A stretch of 64,000 nt of DNA from JAJXWB01 sp046349215 (GCA_046349215.1 JAXMCV010000001.1:62001-126000), one strand, 5' to 3'. Numbered from the stretch's first letter, positions 44,703 through 54,540 are shown. The notes: generated by a model from the sequence alone, not told the origin. Made by a program: numbers and translations.

Positions 44703-44809
44703 TCAGATGATCCTTTTTCTAGCGGTTTCGGCCCGCCTCGTCAGAGGCAGGCCGTTGTCTCGTGATGCTGTGTCGAAGAGGCGGCGGCGCCGCCTCCGGT
44801 GTCAGCGCG

Positions 44810-45829
44810 TCAGGCGCTGGCGAGCGTGCGCGCCTGGGCGATCCAGCCGTCGCGCTCGATGCGGCCGTTGAGCTTGAGATCGGCGTCCACCTTGGCGGCG
44901 TCCTCGGCGCTCATCGCGCCGATCTGCCAGTAGTGGTAGATGCCGCCGTCGTTCAGCTTCTTGACGAGCTGCGGGCCGACGCCGTGCAGCTTGGCGAGAT
45001 CGTCCGGGGCGCCGCGCGGCGCCGACAGGATCTCGAACTTCTCGGTCGGCTCGTCGCCGGCGTCCGTAACGGCCGCGGCCGACGGGAGCTCCTCTGCGGC
45101 AGGCTCCTCGGAAGCGCCGAGATCGACGCCGGAGGAACCCTGGCTGCGGCCGATGCCGTCGATGGCGGCGCGCGCGACGAGGTCGCAGTAGAGCGCGATC
45201 GCGCGGCCGGCGTCGTCATTGGCCGGGATCGGGAAGGCGATGCCGTCCGGATCGGAATTGGTGTCGAGGATGGCGGCCACCGGAATGTTGAGGCGGTTGG
45301 CCTCCTTCACGGCGAGCTGTTCCTTGTTGGTGTCGATGACGAAGATCAGGTCGGGCACGCCGCCCATGTCCTTGATGCCGCCCAGCGCCTTCTCGAGCTT
45401 CTCGCGCTCGCGCGAGAGCATCAGGCGCTCCTTCTTGGTGAGGCCCGAGGCGCCGGATTCGAGCTGCTCGTCCAGCTTGCGCAGGCGGTTGATCGAACCG
45501 GAGATCGTCTTCCAGTTGGTCAGCATGCCGCCGAGCCAGCGGGAGTTGATGTAGTACTGCGCCGAACGCTTGGCGGCGTCGGCGATCTGGTCCTGCGCCT
45601 GGCGCTTGGTGCCGACGAACAGCACGCGACCGCCCTTGGCGACCGTGTCCGACACGGCCTTCAGCGCCTGATGGAACAGCGGCACCGTCTGGGCGAGGTC
45701 GATGATGTGGATGTTGTTGCGGGCACCGAAAATGTACTCGCCCATCTTCGGGTTCCAGCGGTGAGCCTGGTGGCCGAAATGCGCGCCGGCCTCGAGAAGG
45801 CCACGCATGGATACGTCAGGAAGCGCCAT
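44810..45829 (-). CDS. rpsB: 30S ribosomal protein S2 with C-terminal helix-hairpin-helix extension
   Basis: 339 residues. Residues 1-250 are ordinary S2 (MRGLLEAGAHFGHQ, RWNPKMGEYIFG, IVDTN-type FVIDTNKEQLAVKEA, and PANDDAGRAI). After an acidic linker comes an extra domain of about 60 residues (DDLAKLHGVGPQLVKKLNDG, YHYWQIGAM) resembling the helix-3-turn-helix / DUF4332-like DNA-binding fold. Such long S2 proteins are known in Rhizobiales. ATG 45829 (MALPDVSMR) is the conserved start; the frame extends further upstream. Confidence 0.96.
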   Translation of the reverse strand: MALPDVSMRGLLEAGAHFGHQAHRWNPKMGEYIFGARNNIHIIDLAQTVPLFHQALKAVSDTVAKGGRVLFVGTKRQAQDQIADAAKRSAQYYINSRWLGGMLTNWKTISGSINRLRKLDEQLESGASGLTKKERLMLSREREKLEKALGGIKDMGGVPDLIFVIDTNKEQLAVKEANRLNIPVAAILDTNSDPDGIAFPIPANDDAGRAIALYCDLVARAAIDGIGRSQGSSGVDLGASEEPAAEELPSAAAVTDAGDEPTEKFEILSAPRGAPDDLAKLHGVGPQLVKKLNDGGIYHYWQIGAMSAEDAAKVDADLKLNGRIERDGWIAQARTLASA

Positions 45830-45915
45830 AGGTCTTTTTCTCCGGTTAGCCTCGGCGGGCCGGAGAGGCCGGAAATCCGGCCACCGGACGCGATTCCTTG
45901 AATCAGGAAACGCCA

Positions 45916-45942
45916 AAGCCCGCCTGTGGGATGGGCGGGCTT
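45916..45942 (-). promoter_or_regulatory. Hairpin in the rpsB upstream region
   Basis: AAGCCCGCC (45916-45924) and GGCGGGCTT (45934-45942) make a 9-bp stem about 90 bases upstream of the rpsB start and 42 bases past the preceding gene. It could be that gene's terminator (followed by a short T run) or part of an S2 leader used in autoregulation. Confidence 0.6.
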
Positions 45943-45984
45943 ATAGGGGAAGAGGATTCTTCGCGCAAGCGGCGTCGAATATCC

Positions 45985-46224
45985 TCAGATTTCAGCTTCT
46001 TCCACGTTCCTCGCGCGGGCCTGGGGGCTGCGGGCGCGACCGGTCAGCCTGTCCCAGCCCTGGGCGAGGTCTTCCCGCAGCGTCTTCATCTCGCCGTCGA
46101 AGACCGTCCAGTTGACGAGCGCCCGCTCCTGCCGCGCCGGCCCCTCCGGCAGCGAGGCATCGTGGACATAGGCGGCGCCGACCGCGACCAGCACGCCGAA
46201 TACAAGTCCAACGAGGAAATTCAT
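45985..46224 (-). CDS. Small single-pass membrane protein, unknown function
   Basis: 79 residues starting MNFLVGLVFGVLVAVGAAYV, one N-terminal membrane segment, then a charged region (VNWTVFDGEMKTLREDLAQG, WDRLTGRARS). The short conserved-looking soluble part with Trp residues suggests a real gene. It lies upstream of rpsB on the same strand; I do not recognise its family. Confidence 0.65.
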   Translation of the reverse strand: MNFLVGLVFGVLVAVGAAYVHDASLPEGPARQERALVNWTVFDGEMKTLREDLAQGWDRLTGRARSPQARARNVEEAEI

Positions 46225-46399
46225 GACCCTCTCCCTTGCTCGGCGAGACAACAAGCCAAGCTCCGGACGGTTCCGCGCGCTGCCTCCATACGCTCCGAAG
46301 GCAACATGGAATTGGAACAATTCTGATCTTTTCCGCGCGCATTGACGCCGCGCGCCGCGCGTCTGAAGGCTGAAGCGCAACAGATCCGGCGCGGCTTTC

Positions 46400-47644
46400 A
46401 TGCGACACGACAGACACATTCTCTTCATTTCGACCATGCTCGCCGCGCTCGCGAGCGTCGCCGCCACGGCGCAGACGGCGCCGGACGCAAGGCTCGACGC
46501 GAAGCAACGGCTCGGCAAGGCGATCTTCGCGGACGTGAACCTGTCCGAGCCGCGCGGCATGTCCTGCGCGACGTGCCACGATCCCGCGAAGGCGTTCCAG
46601 GGCAATGCGGGGTCCGACAATCCGGCGCTGGCGCGCGGCGCGCCCGCCGGCAGCCTCGGCGACCGCAACGTGCCGACGATCATGTATTCGAAATTCTCGC
46701 CGCGCTTCGCCTTCCGCAAGAAGAAGGATCCCGAGACCGGCAAGATGGAGCTGGTGCCGGTCGGCGGCCAGTTCTGGGACGGCCGTGCGCTCGATCTGGA
46801 AGAACAGGCGGGCGGACCTCTACTCAATCCGCGCGAGATGGCCAATCCTTCCAAGCGCGCCGTCGTCGACAAGATCCGCGACGGCTCCTATGCGGCGCTG
46901 GCGCGCGAAGTGTATGGCGCAAAGATATTCGACGAAGATGCCGACAAGGCCTATGCGAAGCTGACGGCCGCCGTCGCCGCCTTCGAGAGAACAGAAGCGT
47001 TCGCGCCCTTCTCGTCGAAATTCGACGACGTGCTGCGCGGCAAGGCGCAATTTTCCGCGCAGGAGGCGAAAGGCTTCGCGCTGTTCAAGGACCCGAAGAA
47101 GGGCAATTGCCTCGCCTGTCACGACGGCAAGGAGAAATCGCGTAATCCCAGGGATTGGCTCTTCACCGATTTCACCTACGACACGCTCGGCGCGCCGCGC
47201 AATGCGACGATCCCCGACAACAGGGACGGCGCACGTTTCGATCCGGGCCTGTGCAAACGCGCAGGTCTGGAGAAATTCGCGCCGAAAGGTTTCGACGCAA
47301 ACAGCGTCTGCGGCGCCTTCAAGGTTCCGACGTTGCGCAATATCGCGGTGACCGCGCCCTACATGCACAATGGCGCGTTCGGGACGCTGCGCGACGCGGT
47401 CGCCTTCTATTTCACGCGAGATACAAACCCGGAGAAATGGTATCCGCGCGACGCGAAGGGCGCAGCGCAGAAATTCGACGACCTGCCGGAAGCGTGGCGC
47501 GGCAACGCCAACGTCAAGGAAGTTCCGTACGACCGCAAGCCCGGCGAGACCCCGCGCGCCGACGATTCCGAGATCGACGCGATTGTCGCGTTTTTGCAGA
47601 CGCTGACTGACCGGCAATTCGTGGCGACGGCTGCGGGCAAGTGA
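46400..47644 (+). CDS. Periplasmic di-heme cytochrome c peroxidase (CcpA/MauG family)
   Basis: 414 residues with a signal peptide (about residues 8-24). Two heme c sites, CATCH (near residue 57) and CLACH (near 235), plus the family motifs FWDGRALDLEEQAGGPL and the distal methionine in YMHNGAFGTLRDAV. Reduces hydrogen peroxide with electrons from cytochrome c; MauG-like oxidation cannot be excluded. No neighbouring electron-transfer genes. It faces away from the small membrane gene upstream. Confidence 0.9.
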   Translation: MRHDRHILFISTMLAALASVAATAQTAPDARLDAKQRLGKAIFADVNLSEPRGMSCATCHDPAKAFQGNAGSDNPALARGAPAGSLGDRNVPTIMYSKFSPRFAFRKKKDPETGKMELVPVGGQFWDGRALDLEEQAGGPLLNPREMANPSKRAVVDKIRDGSYAALAREVYGAKIFDEDADKAYAKLTAAVAAFERTEAFAPFSSKFDDVLRGKAQFSAQEAKGFALFKDPKKGNCLACHDGKEKSRNPRDWLFTDFTYDTLGAPRNATIPDNRDGARFDPGLCKRAGLEKFAPKGFDANSVCGAFKVPTLRNIAVTAPYMHNGAFGTLRDAVAFYFTRDTNPEKWYPRDAKGAAQKFDDLPEAWRGNANVKEVPYDRKPGETPRADDSEIDAIVAFLQTLTDRQFVATAAGK

Positions 47645-47706
47645 GCGGCAATGGCGGTCGGGTCGCCTAAGGGCGGGAAGCTAGCATTGCGAGCGCAGTG
47701 GAGGCG

Positions 47707-47857
47707 CCCCTCCCTCACCGCTTGCGTGGAGGGTGGCGCGCGCAGCGCGTCGGGTGGGGTCCGGCGCCGGACAAGCGGACGCGTTGCCGACCACGCCCAG
47801 CGCGCCCCACCCGACATCCGCTGCGCGGATGATCGACCTCCCCGCAAGGGGGGAGGT
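47707..47857. repeat. Palindromic intergenic repeat, family A copy 3
   Basis: Third full-length member of family A: left CCTCCCTCACCGCTTGCGTGGAGGG, inner GGTGGGG / CCCCACC, ACATCCGCTGCGCGGATG, right CGACCTCCCCGCAAGGGGGGAGGT. It differs by base changes from copies at 17137 and 29126 and sits between the convergent cytochrome peroxidase and MFS genes. Confidence 0.85.
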
Positions 47858-47918
47858 AGGTCGCGGTCTTCTTAACGTCCGCTCTCGGTCGAAAGCGGCC
47901 ATCGCTCCTGCCCTGCCC

Positions 47919-49214
47919 CTACTTCCCCACTCGCCCCGCCACCGCGCGCACCTTGCGCGGGCTGGCCAGCCAGATCGCGCCCGACGAAACGAAACACAGC
48001 GCGATCGCCAGCCAGAAGGCGCCGTCGTAAGAGCCCGTGCGATCCTGGATGAGGCCCGCGACATAGGGCCCCGCGGCGCCGCCGGCGAGCGAGGATAGCG
48101 ACAGCGCGCCGAAGATCGAGCCGTAATGCTTGCCTTCGAACACTTCGAAAGCGACGGAGCCGAACACAGCCGTCACGCCGTAGCCGAGCAGTCCCTGGGC
48201 GATGAACATGGCGTAGAGCAGCGGCATCGTCGGCTGCGTCTTCATCGCCAGCAGCGCGATGTAGGTCAGCGCGAAACCGACCGAGCCGATCGTCCACACC
48301 CATTCGCGTCCGATGCGGTCGGACAGCCAGCCGAGGCCGATCTGTCCGGGAATGCCGGCGAGGCTGACGGCGCCGAGCGCCCATGCCGCGACAGACGCGC
48401 TGTAGCCGATCTCGATCAGATATTTCGTCTGGTGGACCTGCACCGCGTACCAGTAGAACAGGCCGGTGAAATAGCCGAGCGCCAGCATCCAGAAGCGGAA
48501 TGTCTTCACCGCGCGCGAAAGCGTCCAGTCGACCGCCGCCCATTCTGCGTCGACGACATTGCTCTTCTTCACCGGTCCGCCGGGCACGGCCGCCGCATCG
48601 CCGTCCGGTTCGAGGCCGAGGTCGGACGGCTTCTTGGCGACGAAAAGATTGAGCGGCGCGAGCAGGCAGAACAGCAATATGCCGAGGGTCACGCAGGCCG
48701 CGCGCCAGCCGTAGCGTTCGATCCATGTCTGGAAGGCAGGCAGGAGCAGGATCGAGCCGACGCCGACGCCGGAGAAGGCGACGCTGACGGCGAAGCCGCG
48801 CTTGCGCACGAACCAGTTCGGCAGGTAGAGCGACTGCCCCGTAAAACTGAGGCAGACGCTGCCGCCGCCGACCAGCAGGCCGATCGTCATGTAGAGATGC
48901 CACGGCTGCGTCGTGTAGGGCGCGAGCAGGAAGCCGAGCGTCATCAGCACGACGCCGATCTCGATGACGACGCGCGGCCCGCGCGCATCCATCAGCCGGC
49001 CGAGAAAGGGACTGGCTGCGCCCGACACGAGAAAACCGAAGGAGAAGGCGCCGGCGACGGTAGCGCGCTCCCAGCCGAATTCGCTGACGAGCGGCCCGAA
49101 CAGCAGCGAGAAGGCGGTGCGCGCATTGACGCCGAGCGCCATCGAGACGAAGGCGACGGCGACGACGACCCAGCCGTAGAAGAACGGCAGGCGCCGTGCG
49201 AGCGCGGCGATCAA
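47919..49214 (-). CDS. Major facilitator superfamily transporter (OFA-like), TTG start
   Basis: 431 residues, twelve membrane segments in two halves. RLPFFYGWVVVAVAFVSMAL and the MDARGPRVVIEIG loop resemble oxalate:formate antiporter-type carriers, but the substrate is unknown. The start is TTG at 49214 overlapping the preceding stop (TTGA), since no ATG lies before the first membrane helix. Translation is therefore coupled to the acyl-CoA dehydrogenase. Confidence 0.85.
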   Translation of the reverse strand: MIAALARRLPFFYGWVVVAVAFVSMALGVNARTAFSLLFGPLVSEFGWERATVAGAFSFGFLVSGAASPFLGRLMDARGPRVVIEIGVVLMTLGFLLAPYTTQPWHLYMTIGLLVGGGSVCLSFTGQSLYLPNWFVRKRGFAVSVAFSGVGVGSILLLPAFQTWIERYGWRAACVTLGILLFCLLAPLNLFVAKKPSDLGLEPDGDAAAVPGGPVKKSNVVDAEWAAVDWTLSRAVKTFRFWMLALGYFTGLFYWYAVQVHQTKYLIEIGYSASVAAWALGAVSLAGIPGQIGLGWLSDRIGREWVWTIGSVGFALTYIALLAMKTQPTMPLLYAMFIAQGLLGYGVTAVFGSVAFEVFEGKHYGSIFGALSLSSLAGGAAGPYVAGLIQDRTGSYDGAFWLAIALCFVSSGAIWLASPRKVRAVAGRVGK

Positions 49215-50968
49215 GCGACCAGCTCCGCCACGTCCTTTGCCGGCATGGCGCGCTCGCTCAGCAGCGCATCGGCGATGGCGGCGTCGCGCGCGCCGGTCTG
49301 CAGCGCGAAAGGATCGGGCGCGGACAGGCGATGATCCATGACGAGCCGCGAATAGAGCAGCCGGCGCGCATCGCCGCGGCGCTCGTGCGTGAGATGGGCT
49401 TCCCAGGCGAGCGTGACGGCGCTCGACACGTGATAGAGCAGGCTCGTGGCGCGGCGCGCCTCGGCCTCGTTGTCGCCGTGGCGCGCCACTTCCTGCGCCA
49501 GCGCGATCGACGCGTCGACGGCCTTGCGCAGACGATCGCGATAGGCCTGCGGCGCAATCGCCGTTTCATCCAGGCGCGCGTGCAGATCGGCGGCGAGCGC
49601 CCCTTCGGCGTGGTGACGCCCTACGGCGCGCGACAGCGCGTCGAGAGCGACGATATTGCCCGTGCCTTCCCAGATCGAGCCGAGATAGGAATCGCGCAAA
49701 ACGCGGGCGGAAGCGAATTCCTCGACATAGCCGATGCCGCCGCGCATCTCGAGCGCATCGCCCGCCACCTTGCGCGCATCGCGCGTCGAGCGGAATTTCA
49801 CGACGGGCGTCAGGATGCGCAGAAGCGTCGCCGCCTCCTGGCTGCCGCCGGTCTCGGCGCGGTCGAGCGCGGTCGCCGTGACGAAGCTGAGCGACAAAGC
49901 CTGCTCCACGGGCAGCATGAGCTTCAGCAATTGCCGGCGCGCCAGCGGCAGGTCGACGATCAGCTTGCCGAAGGCGTAGCGGTTGCGCGCGACATGCAGC
50001 GCGTCGGTGAGCGCGCGGCGCATCAGCGCCGTCGATTTCACCGAATTGGAGAGACGCGACCAGTTGACCATCTCGGCCATCTGCACGAAGCCGCGGTCGA
50101 GACGGCCGAGCGGATAGGCGATCGCGCCGTCGAACTTGATCTCGCCGGACGCCATCGAGCGCGTGCCGAGCTTTTCCTTGAGGCGCACGATCCGGTAGGC
50201 ATTGGCCGAGCCATCGTCGAGAAAGCGCGGCATGATGAAGAGACCGAGACCGCGCGTGCCGGGGCCGGCGCCTTCAGGCCGCGCCAGCAGCGTCGCAACC
50301 TTCGCGTCGGCGTTGGAGCAGAACCATTTCTCGCCGTAGAGACGCCAGACGCCGTCTTGCTGCCGCGCCACCGTCGTCAGCGAGCCGACGTCGGAGCCGC
50401 CCTCCTTCTCGGTCATGAATTGCGCGCCCTGCGTCAGGCGGCTCATGTCGGTCGTCGTCAGCCCGTCGAAATACTTGCGCTTCAACTCGTCGTCGCCGTA
50501 GCGCGACAGGAGCATGGCGGCGCCGTCCGTCACGTTGATCGGGCAGCCCATGCCGAATTCGGTCTGGTTGAACAGGTAGGTGAAGGCGTGCTTGGCGGCG
50601 GCGGGATAGACGTCGTCCCAGCCCATGATGCCCTTGCGATGCGACAGCGCATGGATGCCGAAGCGCCCGAAGGCGGCGTCCTCCAGCTCGCGATAGGCCG
50701 GATGATATTCGATGGTCTGCACGTCGCGGCCGAACTTGTCGCGCTGGTGCAGGATCGGCGTGTGGCGGTCGGCGAGCCTCGCGCATTCGTCGAGACGCCC
50801 GCCGGCGAGCGCGCCCAGTTCGACGAGGTGCGGCTCGATGTGCGCGCGTAGCCTTTTCTCGAGGTGGATGTCGAGAAGATCGGGCAGCGAGGAATCGACG
50901 GTATAGAAATTTAGGCCGGTCGTGTCCGGCGCGATGGCGTCCGAGGACACCCGCTTTTCGGCCTTCAT
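49211..50968 (-). CDS. AidB-like acyl-CoA dehydrogenase
   Basis: 585 residues, longer than ordinary acyl-CoA dehydrogenases and close to AidB. FAD/substrate motifs: QFMTEKEGGSDVGSL, GEKWFCSNADA, LGTRSMASGEIKFDG and the AidB-like C-terminal GIGYVEEFASARVLRDS with IWEGTGNIVALDA. AidB is an alkylation-response flavoprotein that binds DNA; whether this paralogue does so is not shown. Co-translated with an MFS transporter. Confidence 0.87.
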   Translation of the reverse strand: MKAEKRVSSDAIAPDTTGLNFYTVDSSLPDLLDIHLEKRLRAHIEPHLVELGALAGGRLDECARLADRHTPILHQRDKFGRDVQTIEYHPAYRELEDAAFGRFGIHALSHRKGIMGWDDVYPAAAKHAFTYLFNQTEFGMGCPINVTDGAAMLLSRYGDDELKRKYFDGLTTTDMSRLTQGAQFMTEKEGGSDVGSLTTVARQQDGVWRLYGEKWFCSNADAKVATLLARPEGAGPGTRGLGLFIMPRFLDDGSANAYRIVRLKEKLGTRSMASGEIKFDGAIAYPLGRLDRGFVQMAEMVNWSRLSNSVKSTALMRRALTDALHVARNRYAFGKLIVDLPLARRQLLKLMLPVEQALSLSFVTATALDRAETGGSQEAATLLRILTPVVKFRSTRDARKVAGDALEMRGGIGYVEEFASARVLRDSYLGSIWEGTGNIVALDALSRAVGRHHAEGALAADLHARLDETAIAPQAYRDRLRKAVDASIALAQEVARHGDNEAEARRATSLLYHVSSAVTLAWEAHLTHERRGDARRLLYSRLVMDHRLSAPDPFALQTGARDAAIADALLSERAMPAKDVAELVA

Positions 50969-51081
50969 GCATCTCGCTCCCGCGCGGCTGTTGTTCGTTT
51001 TTGCGCGCTGACGAAGCGTAGCGTCAAAGCGCGGGGCGGCGCAATGACGCGAAGGGTAGGCAAGCGCGTGTCGCGCGCAGG

Positions 51082-54000
51082 TCAGACATGCTCCACGGCG
51101 ACAATGCCCGGAATGGCCTTCAGCGCGCCGGCGATGGCGGCGTTGACCGGGAACTTGCCGGGCAGCTTCACCTCGACCTCGTCGCCCGCGCCGCGCATCA
51201 GGATCAGCGATACGTCGCCTTCGCCCCTGCCCTTCAGCCTTTCCTGGATCGACGGCAGGGGCGCGGGATCGCGGAGGAAGATGCGCAGGCCCTTCTGGAT
51301 GCGGGCGGCGGCCTGGTCGAGCGGTTCGGCCGTGATGATGCGCGCGCGCACGTCCTCGCCTTCGACATTGGCCTGCAATTGCAGGAGCAGGCACGCGCCC
51401 TTTTCCAGCAGGTCGCGATACTGGTTCAATCCTTCCTGGAACAGGATCGCCTCGTACTGGCCGGAGGAATCCGACAATTGCACGATGCCCATCTTGGAGC
51501 CGGACTTGGTGCGGCGCTCGGAACGGTCGAGCACGGCGGCCGCGAGTCGGCCTGCCGACGCCCCCTGCTTCACGGCGCGCGCGAATTCCGCCCAGCGCTG
51601 CACGCGCAGGCGCTGCAGGACGCTTTCATAAGCGTCGAGCGGATGACCCGACAGGAAGAAGCCGACGGCGTCGAATTCGCGTTTCAGCTTTTCCGCCGCA
51701 GGCCACGCTTGCGCCCTGGGCGTGACGAAGCTGTCGCCGCCCGAACCGCCGAACAGCGCGCTCTGCCCGTTCTCGCGTTCGCTCTCCATGCGGTTGGCTG
51801 TGGCGAGGATCGGTTCGATCGCCGCGAAGGCGCGGGCGCGGTCTGATTCCAGATCGTCGAAGGCGCCGGCGGCGGCCAGACTTTCCAGCACCTTCTTGTT
51901 CACCTCGCGCGGCGAGAAACGCGCCGCGAGGTCGCCGAGCGAGCGGAACGGCTCCCTGCCGCGCGTGCGCACGATGGCTTCCGCCTGCCCTTCGCCGACG
52001 CCCTTCACGGCCGACAATGCGTAGCGGATCGACAGGTTCTTCTCGTCGCCGTGCACGTCGAAATCGACGCCGGAATGGACGATCGAGGGCGGATCGACGC
52101 GCACGCCGAGACGGCGCGCCTCGTTGCGGAATTCGGCGAGCTTGTCCGTGTTGCCCTTGTCGAGCGTCATCGAGGCGGCCAAGAATTCCACGGGATAGTT
52201 CGCCTTGAACCAGGCGGTCTGGTAGGCGATCAGGGCGTAGGCCGCCGCATGGCTCTTGTTGAATCCGTAGTCGGCGAATTTCGCCAGCAGGTCGAAAATC
52301 TCGTCCGCCTTCGGTTTCTGCAGGCCGCGCTCGACGGCGCCCGACACGAAACGCGCGCGCTGCGCGTCCATCTCGGCCTTGATCTTCTTGCCCATCGCGC
52401 GACGCAGCATGTCGGCCTCGCCGAGCGAATAGCCCGACAGCACCTGCGCGATCTGCATCACCTGCTCCTGGTAGATGATGACGCCGAACGTCTCCTTCAG
52501 GATGTGCTCGATCTTGGGATGGATGTAGTCGGCCTGCTCCTCGCCGGCCTTGACCGCGCAATAGGTCGGGATGTTGGCCATCGGACCCGGACGGTAGAGC
52601 GCGACCAGCGCGATGATGTCCTCGAAACGGTCGGCGCGCATTTCAACGAGCGCCTTGCGCATGCCGGCGCTTTCCAGCTGGAACACGCCCACCGTCTCGC
52701 CGCGGCCGAGCATCTCGTATGTCTTCTTGTCGTCGAGCGGGATCGCCGAGAGATCGATCGATATGCCGCGCCGTTCCAGCAGCGCGACACAGGTCGAGAG
52801 CGTCGTCAGGGTCTTGAGGCCGAGAAAGTCGAATTTCACGAGGCCGGCCGGTTCGACCCATTTCATGTTGAACTGCGTCGCCGGCATTTCCGATTTCGGA
52901 TCGCGATAGAGCGGCACCAGTTCGTGCAGCGGCCGGTCGCCGATGACGACGCCCGCCGCATGCGTCGAGGCGTTGGAATAGAGACCCTCGAGCTTTTCTG
53001 CGACCTCCAGCAGGTGCTTCACCTGCTCGTCGGCGCTGGCCGCCTCCTGCAGGCGCGGCTCGCCGGAGATCGCCTCCTTCAGCGTGACGGGCTTGGCCGG
53101 ATTTTGCGGCACCAGCTTGGCGAGCCTGTCCACCTGGCCGAGCGGCAATTGCATGACGCGCCCGACATTGCGCAGAACGCCGCGCGCCAGGAACGAGCCG
53201 AAGGTGATGATCTGCGCGACGCGATCGACGCCGTAGCGTTCGCGCACATAGGCGATCACCTCGTCGCGGCGGGTCTGGCAGAAGTCGATGTCGAAATCCG
53301 GCATCGACACGCGTTCGGGATTGAGGAAGCGCTCGAACAGCAGGCCGAAGCGCATCGGATCGAGATCGGTAATGGTCAGGGCGTAGGCGACGAGCGAGCC
53401 CGCGCCCGAACCGCGCCCCGGGCCGACCGGAATGCCCTGCTCCTTCGCCCATTTGATGAAATCCGCGACGATCAGGAAGTAGCCGGGGAATTTCATCTTC
53501 TCGATCACGTCGAGTTCGAATGCGAGGCGCTCCTCGTAGTCCTTCAACGTGTAATCGTGGGCAGGCGGATGGGCCGACAGGCGCGCCTTCAGGCCCTCCT
53601 CCGCCTGGCGCCGCAACTCGCCCGCCTCGGCGCGCCCGGAATCCTCGGCGACGCCCGTCGTGAAGCGCGGCAGGATCGGTTTGCGCGTCGTCGGCCGGTA
53701 GGAGCAGCGCAGCGCGATCTCGACGGAATTGTCGGTCGCCTCGGTGAGATCGGCGAACAGGGCGCGCATTTCCGCGCGGGTCTTGAAGCGATGTTCGGGC
53801 GTGAGCCGGCGGCGCGCGTCGTCGCCGAGCGTCGCGCCTTCCGAAATGCAGAGCAGCGCGTCATGCGCCTCGAAGTCGGAGCGCGCGGCGAAATAGGGTT
53901 CGTTGCTCGCCACCAGCGGCAGGCCGCGGCGATAGGCCATGTCGCGCAGGAGCCGCTCCGTCTCGCGCGTCTCGTCCAGGCCGTGACGCTGGATCTCGAC

Positions 54001-54540
54001 GTAGAGACGGTCCCCGAAAATGCGGGCGAGGCTGTCGATGCGGGCGCGCGCTGCTTCCGGCCGGCCGGCGCGGAACAGGCTGTCGACCGGCCCGGCCATG
54101 CCGCCGGTCAGCGCGATCAGCCCGGCGGCGTCTTCAGCCAGCGCCGGCAGCTTCACATGCGCATAGCCTTCATCCTCGGTGTCGATCCAGGCGGAGGTGA
54201 CGAGACGCATCAGCGACTGGTAGCCCGCCTCGTTGCGGGCCAGCAGCACGAGGCCGCCGGGTTCAGGCTGGCGCAGGCGCTCCTGCGCCAGGCTCGCGTC
54301 GGCGTCGCCGAAGTCGACGGCGAGTTGCACGCCGATGATCGGTTGCACGCCGTCCTTCGAGAGCTTTTCGGAGAATTCCAGCGCGCCAAACAGATTGTTG
54401 GTGTCGGTGATCGCCAGCGCCGGCTGCCCGTCGGCCGTCGCCAGTTTCGCCAGCTTCGCAATGGTGAGCGCGCCTTCGCGCAGCGAATAGGAGGAGTGCA
54501 CGTGCAGATGCACGAAGCCTATCTCGCGAAAAATCTCCAA
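51082..54540 (-). CDS. dnaE: DNA polymerase III alpha subunit DnaE, TTG start
   Basis: Replicative polymerase, 1152 residues. N-terminal PHP domain (FVHLHVHSSYSLREG), catalytic palm with the acidic PDFDIDFCQ and GPGRGSGAGSLVAY region, YQEQVMQIAQ and FNKSHAAAYALIAYQ in the fingers, a helix-hairpin-helix and a C-terminal OB domain (EAILFQEG). The start is TTG at 54540 with GGAGG five bases ahead; no in-frame ATG lies near. It lies 118 bases downstream of the SOS-controlled small gene and may be read by that promoter. Confidence 0.97.
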   Translation of the reverse strand: MEIFREIGFVHLHVHSSYSLREGALTIAKLAKLATADGQPALAITDTNNLFGALEFSEKLSKDGVQPIIGVQLAVDFGDADASLAQERLRQPEPGGLVLLARNEAGYQSLMRLVTSAWIDTEDEGYAHVKLPALAEDAAGLIALTGGMAGPVDSLFRAGRPEAARARIDSLARIFGDRLYVEIQRHGLDETRETERLLRDMAYRRGLPLVASNEPYFAARSDFEAHDALLCISEGATLGDDARRRLTPEHRFKTRAEMRALFADLTEATDNSVEIALRCSYRPTTRKPILPRFTTGVAEDSGRAEAGELRRQAEEGLKARLSAHPPAHDYTLKDYEERLAFELDVIEKMKFPGYFLIVADFIKWAKEQGIPVGPGRGSGAGSLVAYALTITDLDPMRFGLLFERFLNPERVSMPDFDIDFCQTRRDEVIAYVRERYGVDRVAQIITFGSFLARGVLRNVGRVMQLPLGQVDRLAKLVPQNPAKPVTLKEAISGEPRLQEAASADEQVKHLLEVAEKLEGLYSNASTHAAGVVIGDRPLHELVPLYRDPKSEMPATQFNMKWVEPAGLVKFDFLGLKTLTTLSTCVALLERRGISIDLSAIPLDDKKTYEMLGRGETVGVFQLESAGMRKALVEMRADRFEDIIALVALYRPGPMANIPTYCAVKAGEEQADYIHPKIEHILKETFGVIIYQEQVMQIAQVLSGYSLGEADMLRRAMGKKIKAEMDAQRARFVSGAVERGLQKPKADEIFDLLAKFADYGFNKSHAAAYALIAYQTAWFKANYPVEFLAASMTLDKGNTDKLAEFRNEARRLGVRVDPPSIVHSGVDFDVHGDEKNLSIRYALSAVKGVGEGQAEAIVRTRGREPFRSLGDLAARFSPREVNKKVLESLAAAGAFDDLESDRARAFAAIEPILATANRMESERENGQSALFGGSGGDSFVTPRAQAWPAAEKLKREFDAVGFFLSGHPLDAYESVLQRLRVQRWAEFARAVKQGASAGRLAAAVLDRSERRTKSGSKMGIVQLSDSSGQYEAILFQEGLNQYRDLLEKGACLLLQLQANVEGEDVRARIITAEPLDQAAARIQKGLRIFLRDPAPLPSIQERLKGRGEGDVSLILMRGAGDEVEVKLPGKFPVNAAIAGALKAIPGIVAVEHV

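Noticed and set aside
44778..44796. Terminator between rpsB and tsf
   Set aside because: The 8-bp GC hairpin has no T run after it and the two genes are normally co-transcribed; at most an attenuator.
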